A DNA stretch of 64,000 nucleotides, taken from assembly GCA_963691815.1 (NCBI GenBank), contig OY829658.1, positions 13,293,326-13,357,325 on the forward strand, in the 5' to 3' direction. The position numbers and the translations under genes are program-made. Below, piece after piece: positions 25,969 through 35,270 of the stretch (positions are counted from its first letter, which is position 1; the number at the start of each line of letters is the position of its first letter). The stretch is from Echiichthys vipera. Taxonomy: Eukaryota; Chordata; Actinopteri; Perciformes; Trachinidae. A model generated the notes under the pieces. That model searched no databases. It saw only the letters and a list, made by a program, of their open reading frames with translations, and was not told where the DNA came from.

Positions 25969-26574
25969 GTGAGGTTGCAAATTTGAAAATGCACCAGACA
26001 TACATTGATAATGTTCACCTTCCACTAATATCATAATTTAAGTCTTATTTAACAAAGGGATTGATAAAGAAGTAACAGCTAGACCCTCATGAAATTGGAA
26101 AATGTAATGAAAGCTGTGACACTCATAAGTCTGTGTAGCCCATATAGCTATTTATTTCCCCTATGGCATTACTGTCATTTACAATGCACACTGTACACGT
26201 ATGTGCAGATTATGTATGACAGTACCACCTATAGGTTAGAAATGGTAACTGCACAGTGAGCCTCTCGTATTCAGTCAGAAATTGAAATGCTTCTTGTTGC
26301 ACTTGAGTGCTGCTGGTTGTGGTGTGGACTTTACAAAGAGGCAAAGAACATGAATTGCATTGAGATCTGTAATGCTGATTTAACTGCATAAGAAGGTCTG
26401 TTGTTTACTTTGATCCGTGCATTGTGCAATTTGACCTGAAGTGTAAATTGGGGAAATGAAGGGAGTCAAAACCCTTCAACTTGAGAACCCCTGACTTAGA
26501 AGTTTAAGTGCCCTTAACCACAACCTTTACGTGTTTTGCTGGAATAAATCATCAATGGGCTCCTTCCTTTGGAT

Positions 26575-26765
26575 TGTATTTGGTTATAGACTTGAATGGA
26601 GCAGCTCGTACTGGGTCCAGTAGGTAAGTCCTTCAAAACACTCTTTTAATACACTCTGTGTTCACATACTATGTTGTTGGTGATTCGGTTAATGTGTAAG
26701 GACTTATCATGCCACTGCAGAAGCTTGGTGTCATTTGGAGCAGTTTTAGTAGTTAAAAAAGACGT
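26575..26765. repeat. Interspersed repeat, copy 2 (see 25-195)
   Basis: Direct-orientation partner of the sequence at the left window edge, with shared GGTAAGTC, CACTCTTTTAATA, CTCTGTGTTC, GTTGTTGGTG and CACTGCAGA blocks. About 16 bases present in copy 1 near position 45 are missing here. Confidence 0.55.
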
Positions 26766-27199
26766 TTTAATGCGTCTAAGCGAGACTGACAGGGTCCTTG
26801 TTCTGTATCTGAACATAACCTCTGATCAGGGCCTTGAGGTGTGGGCCCTTCTAACCTCCTGTTTCTCCCTCTCTGTGTGTATTGTGTATAATGATCAGCT
26901 ACTCATTTGACTTGATTAAGCACAATTCTCTTTAGTTAAAAGCATGTAATCACATTATTGATATAGTTTGCACATCTGTACAGAAGCCACAGGCTGCAAC
27001 GGGGTAGTCTTTAGTTAGCACGGAGACAGGAAACAGCTGTTTAATCCATAATTTTAAAAATGTAAGATGCAAACTACCGGCAAAAAAGCTAACGTATTTA
27101 CACATTATATCTTGTTTTCACATCCCTACAGTTAACAAACTATAAATGACACATTCTAGTTTTATGGGGAGTTTTTATGACAGTGTTCAGTTTTTGTAT

Positions 27200-27475
27200 G
27201 GATTAAACAAACTAAATATAACTTGTTAATAAGCTTTTAGAGGTGCTTGGAGGTAGATTTTGTTATATTTGGACAGAGCCAGGCCAGCTGTTTTCCAAAT
27301 TTTTTTGGCCAGCTGTTTTCCGCCTGTTCATTCAACATGTTGATGAACAGCTTCTTTGCGCTAAGCTAACCTGCAGCTGGCTGTAGCTTTTACCATACAA
27401 ACATACAGAGAGTGGTATCGATCTCATTTAACACTCAGCAAGAAAACAGATGTGAAAACATATTTGCATTGAGTT
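27200..27475 (-). mobile_element. Common teleost interspersed repeat, reverse copy
   Basis: Carries GGACAGAGCCAGGCCAGCTG, GCTAAGCTAAC, GGCTGTAGCTTTTACCATAC and AGTGGTATCGATCT in the order that is reverse-complement to the usual form of this repeat (TTAGCTTAGCTTAGCATAAAGA in the middle). An internal short duplication of GGCCAGCTGTTTTCC is present (27,283-27,325). Other copies: 30,068-30,345 and 45,840-45,995. Confidence 0.65.
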
Positions 27476-29706
27476 ATGTGACCCCAAAACTAGTTGCCAC
27501 ATGACCAGCTTGTAGTCTCCGAGGCCTCTGAGTTTCCCACTTTACCCAGGTGGTAATCCAGTCTTGCCCTGACCTCTCTGTGAAGGGGGAGGCAAGCAAA
27601 AACAATTTTTTAGCTCTCTAATATAATATAATATAATATTACTGTCCTGTGGCCTTATCATAGTGTAATCTGCAGAGGGCGGTGTTGCACAGAAGCAATG
27701 CAGTGTGGGGACTGAACGGAGAGAGTCAACAGCTGCAGATCAGATGTCTCAGCTCTCTTGAGTTACTGACTGACGACTTTGTTTTAACGACTCATAAAGC
27801 CCACATTTTTTTGTACTCTGTGACTTGTTTTTTGTATTATACTTGCTTGAGTGATGCTAATCTAGACTTCATGTGCATATGAGTGTTTTGTGCTTGCAAT
27901 GCTTTCATGTTGTTGGTGTGCTCATGCAGCCCTGTGCAGCCTATTATGGTTTCGGGTGCTTAAGTTCCTTGAGTGTTATCTTCTGTGCAGCTCAGTGATC
28001 TTAAGATCTTAAGGCATTACGTTGTCTCTGTGTTATTTATGTGATTGAGGCTGATTATGTGCACGCAGACAGTTTCTATCAGACTCTGTAGATCAAAGGG
28101 TTGCCCTCCCAATACACACACTGTCCTTCAGACTGCCTTATTCCTTATTCCTCCATCTCCCCCTCCACTCTCTCCCCCTTTCAACAGGGCAATAGCATTT
28201 TCTCTAATTTTTTCCAGATGTCAAGTACCTCCCTTTCCCTGCCCTATTCCTTCTTACAGGGGCAAATGAAACCTGGAAATTTCTGCCTTCCCTCGCTCTC
28301 TCCCTCTCTTCTCCTTCTTCCCTCTTTCTCGCCCCAAGCTCGTTCAACATGTTGGTCTCAATGACAAAACATGACCCAAGGAGGTCAGGCTGCAGAGGCT
28401 GGAGCTGCTCCAAAGCAGAAAGGAATGCCGAAGCAAATGCATTTCCCACATTGCTTGATACGCTAGTGTTGTTGCAATCAGCCATTCGGTCCTTGTCGTA
28501 TTTTTAGTGCCAACTGTTTGATCCTTTGCTCTAATCTATTTTCTCAGCAGTAGAGAAGTTAATTTAGTCCATCTAGTTCCCCCCACCCCCTGTCTTTCCC
28601 TCCTTTTCTACTTCCTGTGATGGGAGCCAACTGGGGGAGTCTTGCATGGGGGAATGTGAAGGGTTACAAGCACGGGGCCCAGGTGTTCCCTCCACTCCAC
28701 TATCTTTTATATACACGTACGTGTGCCTAAAATGTAACTGCATCTTCTGCATAACTTACAGCGTCCTCAATGTCAGTAGAGCTGTGGACACATGTTGCAC
28801 AGAGGGGTCTCTTTCACCATCTCCCTCTAAGTGCATAAACACACTCACTCATCCACTCACAAACATACAGGCACACACATCATTTATGCGTGAGTATGGA
28901 CTAGAGCTTTGATTCCCAGCTTTAGCTGAAGCACTTAACAATCCCAGCAGCTGTTGCTCATGTAAACTCTCCTCACACACACATACACACACTCAATCCC
29001 ACCTCCTCAATGCCTCTTCTCCTTCCCTTTGCTTTGCTCTCCCTTCTTTATCAGGGCATAGTCTTTAAAGTAACTAAGGAACACTTTATGTTGTAGACTT
29101 CACACAAAGAAACACATGCACAAATAGACCCACACATGCTTTCCAACTATGCGGCATGCAGGGACAATCTGTTATTTGTTTGAAGTGTTTGCTATTGATT
29201 AAAGCCCTAGCTGTTGGAAGGCTAATCTGGGGAACAAGGCTGTTGTTCATCTTTATTGTTGCCCGTCTTTTACACTGATTACTATGATCAGCCCCAGATA
29301 CGTGCTAGTTTCATGCTGTGTCATGTTACCAGGATGTGTCCCATATACGGATTGACCGTGATGCATGTTAGGCCCTCAGGGAGAACTTGTGAGGCGTGGA
29401 GACCCCTGCATTCTGACATACAATAGGATGCACATGTTCCCGCACAACTTCCTGCAAGTTTGTGACCACAAGTTTGTGGGAGGCTCATTAGCCCCTTAGA
29501 GTGTCAGTCCTGCTGTGCATGTACATTGGTACACATTATAGTACGTCCGTGTGTGTGGTATAAATGATGAATGATCACTTCAAGGATCACCTACTACGTT
29601 TAATGTGATTTTGTTGTCCCATGTGTTGTTAGCGTTAGTACTAAATCTCTACTTGTTTGCATTCTCTGTGGAAAAGTACTCACATCTACACTATCAAAGG
29701 CATAGG

Positions 29707-30067
29707 TAGGGCTGGATAATATGGCCAAAATCTTCTACCTCAATATAGTTCATTTTATTTATTTTCTCGATAATGAAATAAAGCACGTCTTTTCTGGTAA
29801 TTCCACAAATAAATAGTCTACATGAAATATCAATACAGTAAGAGTTTACAAGTTTACAAGTTTTTTTGTAAGTAAATTATTACGAACTTCAGTGCAAAAT
29901 ATAAACTTAAGAAAAATTCACATCAGATTTTATGAATTACTATGTGCTTATTATTATTAATTTTGATGACGTAATTGTGCATCACAATATCTTAATATAT
30001 GATTTCATCACAATACGATTCCATTGAAAGACGATAAACGATCATAACGAATTATCGCCCAACCCTA
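29707..30067. mobile_element. hAT-superfamily MITE, 361 bp, with target-site duplication
   Basis: The left end TAGGGCTGGATAATATGG and the inverted right end TAGGGTTGGGCGATAATT are imperfect terminal inverted repeats. The flanks are GGCATAGG (29,699-29,706) and GGCATAGT (30,068-30,075), an 8-bp duplication with one mismatch, as expected for hAT insertion. The interior is AT-rich with no ORF. The right duplication abuts the start of another repeat (30,068 on), so it inserted at that junction or the repeats are nested. Confidence 0.8.
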
Positions 30068-30345
30068 GGCATAGTTTGACATTTTGGGAAATACACTTAT
30101 ACGCTTTCTTGCCAAGAGTTGGACAGGAAAATCAATACCATTCTATACCAGGAGATGGTTAGCTCAGCTTAGCATAAAGTCTGAAAATGTGGGATGTATT
30201 CAGACTGGTCTGGAGGGAATGGGTTAATTATTGAGCTTTTAAAGGTGCTGGTAGGCAGAATTGGTTACCTTTGGACAGAGCCAGGCTAGCTGTTTCTTCA
30301 AGTCGTTGTGGTAAGCTAAAGTAGCCTGCTGCTAATGGCAACTTT
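30068..30345. mobile_element. Common teleost repeat, head-forward/tail-inverted composite
   Basis: The first part (GTTTGACATTTTGGGAAATA to GGTTAGCTCAGCTTAGCATA, to about 30,185) is in forward orientation. The second (GAGCTTTTAAAGGTGCTGGT to GGACAGAGCCAGGCTAGCTG, about 30,230-30,295) is in reverse orientation. The same family is intact in reverse at 27,200-27,475. Confidence 0.6.
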
Positions 30346-30374
30346 ATATTTGCATAAATCAAATTATCTCTTAT

Positions 30375-30620
30375 CACTCATCTGTCTATCTTCAACCGCT
30401 TGTCCCTATCGGGGTCGGGGGAGCTGGAGCCGTTCTCAGCTGACATCAGGCGTGAACCGGGGTACACCATGGACAGGACGCCAGTCTATCACAGGGCACA
30501 TAGAGACAAACAGAGACAGACAACCATTCACATTCACATTCACACCTACAGCAATTTAGAGTCATCAATTAACCTAACACGTGTATGTCTTTGGACTTTA
30601 GGAGGAAGCCGCAGAACCTG
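30375..30620 (-). mobile_element. 3' end of a non-LTR retrotransposon family with (GATG)n-type tail
   Basis: Plus strand reads CTTCAACCGCTTGTCCCTAT, GGTCGGGGGAGCTGGAGCC, AGCTGACATCAGGCGTGAAC, 'GACGCCAGTCTATCACAGGG', 'ACCATTCACATTCACATTCA' and 'AGTCATCAATTAACCTAACA'. These are landmarks of a very abundant fish repeat whose 3' terminus (on the minus strand) ends in AAGCGGTTGAAGATGGATGG-like sequence. A shorter copy is at 60,455-60,535. Confidence 0.7.
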
Positions 30621-32799
30621 GAGACTTTACCCTTCAGAATATTTTAATGCACTAATCAAAGCAGCATTTTCACAGATTGTACATGTTTTAACTGATCTGT
30701 GCTAGTAACAACTCTAAAACAACATTTAACTTTAGGTGTTCAAACAAAGGTTGACAAAACAGTTTCAGTTCATGTCCTTACTCGGAAGGTTACACACCTA
30801 CAGTTTCATGACAAACCCTATCTGCCTAGACTGTGTGGGCTGTATAACTGAAGCTATTTAATAAATAGAAGGGCGCCCAGTCCAAATGCCATATCTTGTG
30901 GCAAACCAACAAACTGAACCGAAAACAGAACTTCCTCGCGGAGCCTGGGATAATTGGGCCTTTTTCACAGAAGACCTTTTTACATGTTACAGGAAAGCAC
31001 GGGTTTAAATAATACAATTAATGATTGTTGACTTCCATTAGCTGCTTCGGTTTCAGGATCCCAGGCTGTGTCCGAAATCACTCCCTTGTATGCTCACTCA
31101 CTACTCAGGAGTGTACTCAATAGCTGAGCAGCAAATTAAGATTTTGTACACTTACTATTCATCATCATTTTGCATTATTACTTACAGGTGTAGGGCTGAG
31201 CATAGTGTAAGTTTCACATCACATTTTCCATTGCATTGGTGGATTATTTGTAGAAAGTATAGTCTCTCCAGGCACTCGCATAATTGCCCTCCCTCTCTGT
31301 CTCTCGCCTTCATTCATAGAAAAGCACCTACAGCATGTGCAGGAGAAATATCACACTGGTGACCTACATACGCTGCAGCCTCAACTCGTGTACATGCTCA
31401 CACAAACTTACCTGCACTGACCTGGATAGTCTTTTTTACATTCAGACATACTTTTGCAAACACAAAATGTATCAGTGTCATGAACCAAGGCCCGCTCAGG
31501 TGCAGACAGATATTTAAGGCCTTCTCTCTATCCCCTCTCTGATGGAATTAGGTTTCTCTCCCACGTACACTCTCTCTCACGCTGCTGAGAAACTGAAATG
31601 TCACATGGCCGGTTGATTGGACTGTGAGAGGCCCGCTGGGAGGAAAGGGAGGTGATGAAAGGACGGGATGGTGAAACCAGTCTGCAGCCTTTATTTTGTG
31701 CAGGCAAAGTGGTAGACAGCACAGTACGCGGTCCTCCTAAATGCTGCCTATTGTGCCAGAGTCTTTGTGAATCTGGGTCAACTCCAGCACACTTTTTTCC
31801 CCTCACAACAATCTCTGTCTACATCAGTCTAACATTGCATTCACTTTCCTCCCCCTCTGATCCCCTGATCTCACTTTCCTCAGATTGTTTTTTTTTTTAT
31901 CTTTCTTAGTCTTTTCCATCTTTCATTCTATTTGCCCATCTCATTTACACACTGAGCTCTCTCTGGAATTAATCCATCACACTTATTTTGCTCCAAATGC
32001 TACTCAAGCTCAAGTTAATCCTAATGCTACAGTGAAAGCCAATCTAGGCTGATGGACTCATTTTAAGTCCTTTAAACTCTGACACAGACCAGGCGACTGC
32101 CATGAAACTGGTCTGGTCCCACTGTGTCTGAGGCCAAGTGTTTTTTTTTTTTTCAATGTGTGTGTTCCTCCGAGAGACAGAAAGGTTGGGGGCTGGGGGC
32201 AAAGATGCAGAAATACTATGGAGAAATGGACAGACAGGAAATGACCTCCCAGAGAGAGGGGGATTCCCTAAGGGTTGTCTCTCTCTCACACACTACTCAC
32301 TCACACACTCACCATAGCTATGAGGTCTATGATGTCCACCAACAGATATGCATGAGAAGGAGAAGGCCAATCTGGGGGAGGGGGTTGAGGCGTTTTCTGT
32401 GTGCTAGAATATACAGTCATCCATTAACTAGGCTCTGGAAACCATTGCATCACTTGCTTCTCAAGGGAAGTTGCATGTGTGTGCACATATAAATGTGAGC
32501 GTATGACTTTGTGTGCAAGAGTGGTTATGACTGCTTATTCTTCCCATTAAGTACCTGCTCCACAGCAGATAGTTGGACCAGTCTCAGCCTGGTCAGATGC
32601 TTACATGAACTGATGAAGCCTCTTGGATGAGAGGCCTATTCTTCCCATGGTTGCCAGATCTCTATATATAGACATAGACATCACATATTGCAATTGAGAG
32701 TGTGTGAAAACTATAGGCTAGTAAATGAGCATAGACATTCAAATGATTAGCTAAAAAATGTTTTAAAAAAAAATAAAGTTAAATATAGTATGTCAAAAG

Positions 32800-33150
32800 T
32801 AATGGATAAACAATTGACATTATTCACTAAACTTTTTAGCGTGATTGTCCCAATCCCTCCCCCCCCACCGCCCTGCCCCGGCACGGCCTGCACTCGCATT
32901 ACTACAGAAGATCCGGGCCTCGGCACGATTGCTTCGTGCTTATGCGTCATCACCTCCTCTTTTTCATCAATAATTTCAAATCTGCAGTAAACACTCCTCC
33001 TCTGCATAAACCACTGCGAACCCTTCAGCAGCATCTTTTTAAATGTCCAGCACAAGGAACAGTTACATATAAATAGTAGTCAGGACCGCCGTCAGTGCTC
33101 GTGCTCATCCACGTACATGAGCAGTCGAGCCGCTCAGAAGCCCACCTCTC
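32800..33150 (+). promoter_or_regulatory. CpG-bearing, TATA-containing promoter-like block upstream of tril
   Basis: In an AT-rich region this block is GC- and CpG-rich. It has TATAAATAG at 33,068-33,076 (plus), a CRE/AP-1-like TGCGTCAT at 32,943-32,950, and a possible donor CTCG|GTACAG near 33,162 after a short ATG-led frame (33,118). An acceptor CTTTTCAG at 35,150 just before the tril leader could receive it, making an untranslated first exon. A minus ORF (33,055-32,747) has no known domain. Other readings: an enhancer, or chance. Confidence 0.3.
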
Positions 33151-33194
33151 TCACCTCGGTACAGTTGCACTTGTTGTGAATCGTGCTTAGGCCC

Positions 33195-33625
33195 AGTAAA
33201 TTTTAAATTATATGCTAGTGTACTTTGAAAAGTACACTAAATTTTAAATTCTTATTGTGGTAATGGAGTTTACTTATGGGAAATGAACTTACAGTATATC
33301 CAAGTCCTTTGTAATGCACTTTGACTATGCCTTATTAAAGTGCACTTTATTTGCACTTCCTAGAAGTGTATATAAGAACAAAAAGTAAACTTCAATGTAA
33401 GTTGAATTGCAACTTGTCATGGAACACAATAGTTCCTACCAGAAAGTAGTAAAGTGCATGTGAAGTATAATAGTGAGCAACATATTGTAAGTATACTTCT
33501 GTATCACTTAATATAGTACTTACAGTATAACAGTATTGTACTTAAATACACTTCTATTCTGTAGTATAAGTAGTGATAATACACTTCAAATACGCTTTAC
33601 ATGATAGTATAATAACATTATACTT
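33195..33625. mobile_element. AT-rich element with repeated AGTGTACTT/AAGTATACTT motifs
   Basis: Many copies of AGTGTACTT, AAGTACACT and AAGTATACTT occur over 430 bases. A near-perfect palindrome AGTGTACTTT-GA-AAAGTACACT (33,218-33,239) sits between two copies of AAATTTTAAATT. Blocks such as TTGTGGTAATGGAGT and CTTATTAAAGTGCACTTTA align with the element at 56,230-56,760. Confidence 0.55.
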
Positions 33626-34677
33626 AAGTACATGCCTTTACAATGCTGAAATTGTGATTGATCTCATACAGTTCCATCCATCATTTAGTAACATAATAGC
33701 ACACTTTAATAGTTTAATCAGAAAGTGCATTTGCAGTTTGTTTGAAAACAGAAGCATGCCAGAATGACTGCAATGAGTATACTAGTGTAAAGTGCGACAA
33801 TATCTCTGCAGGCACTTTATAACTAACCATGCTAATAGAAATTGCCAGGTGGTGTCTCATCTAACAGGCTGTGGTAGTTAGACAGAAAAGGTTGGGGAAC
33901 ATACTGATCTTGTGTGTACTGTATGTGAGTGGGTAAGCACTCTACCTCATGTGCCATAAATGTGCAGACGTCTCGGCAGTAACATTAGGCCCTACATGCT
34001 TTCAGACTGGACTGGGACACAAACCTTCATGTACCATGCAGAAAATTGTTCTTCACTGCATAAATATATGCACATGCTCCACTCACTCTGCATTTATTTC
34101 CCCACTTTCAATTTGGGAGATCTTTCACTCAGATCGCTTACCTCTCGTCATCAGTCTTGACACACACACACACACACACACACTTAACGTCCCAAATTCC
34201 TCATCTGCAAATGTGAACCATCTGTGCTCCTTGTGGCCCCGGCAACACAAGGCGCGCTAATGAGAGAATGGTAAATTACAGTTACAAGACCGATGCAAGA
34301 CGATGATGTTCTCATGGAAGGCTGCAGAGTGCAGACTGTGCTGTTGATGATTGTACCTTATATACTCAATCACTTTGCAACAGGCATCACTGTGCAGCAA
34401 GGCTACAGCTATTTAATGAATTATCATTTTTTTCACAGTGACAATATGAATTTAAGCGTTTTGATCAAGTTTTTTGTTATGAGTGAGGTTTTCTTTTTTT
34501 TTTTACTGGGAGGGAATCCAAGACTTCTCTCGGGATTCCGTGGGAAGGAAATCTTCCCGTCTGCTTTGTCCATCCCAGGGATCCGATCCAGATCTCAGAC
34601 CCCCGGTGGCTGCGGGGGCGCGCAGAAAACTCGGTCAAAGGGTTTCTCTTCCTCCCTCTCTCACTGTAGTTAATAAC

Positions 34678-34783
<106 letters not shown>

Positions 34784-34878
34784 ATTACCTGCGTGCACGC
34801 GCAAAGCTCTGGATCTCGTACGTGTGCACATCTGGTTTTGGCAGGGTCGCAGAGTTGCGGGGGAGGGACTCTTTCAGT

Positions 34879-34881
34879 GTA

Positions 34882-34929
<48 letters not shown>

Positions 34930-34952
34930 GGGGGGGGAGAGAGAGGGAGAGA
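34879..34952 (+). repeat. Compound (GT)n-(GA)n-(G)19-GA tract
   Basis: GT units, then GA units, then 19 consecutive G (34,919-34,937), then more GA. The purine strand could form a G-quadruplex or triplex. It lies about 320 bases before the tril start. Confidence 0.95.
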
Positions 34953-35270
34953 GAACGCACGCTCTTCGCCTGAACTCTGTAATTCGCAGCAGATGACCAC
35001 TTGGGGGGATGGAGGCTTTACTGGGGTGGTGAGCGTTCCCTCAGACGGCATCGGTGCCCACTGCACAATTAATGTGCTCTATAGAAGATGCTACTGAGAG
35101 ATGGAGCCGCGTGCTTGATGTGTAAGACGCTTTTCTCTCCACTTTTCAGAGCAACAAGTGGATTATGGACACGTCCGTCTCCAGCGTGAGAGAGGACAGG
35201 GGCGACTTCACCTGAGCAACATAAAGCGAATGCCGCATCAGTCTCTGGTTGTGCCAGCCACACAGTGGGA
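34953..35270 (+). promoter_or_regulatory. tril 5' leader with upstream ORFs
   Basis: Likely transcribed leader. Upstream ATGs at 35,100 (6 codons, stop TGA 35,115-35,117) and 35,165 (17 codons, ending 35,215) precede the tril ATG, and an out-of-frame ATG at 35,230 opens a frame overlapping the start of tril (ending 35,550). A consensus-like acceptor CTTTTCAG|AGCAAC lies at 35,150-35,151, suggesting a 5' untranslated intron. The transcription start is not determined. Confidence 0.4.

Noticed and set aside
25603..26034. 143-codon minus ORF with Cys-Val repeats
   Set aside because: It runs through the (CA)n array, and the flanking text has no domain or splice logic.
32747..33055. 102-codon minus ORF in the CpG block
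   Set aside because: It was considered as a small gene. It ends in poly-Gly and Phe/Leu low complexity and lacks any known domain, so I list the region only as promoter-like.
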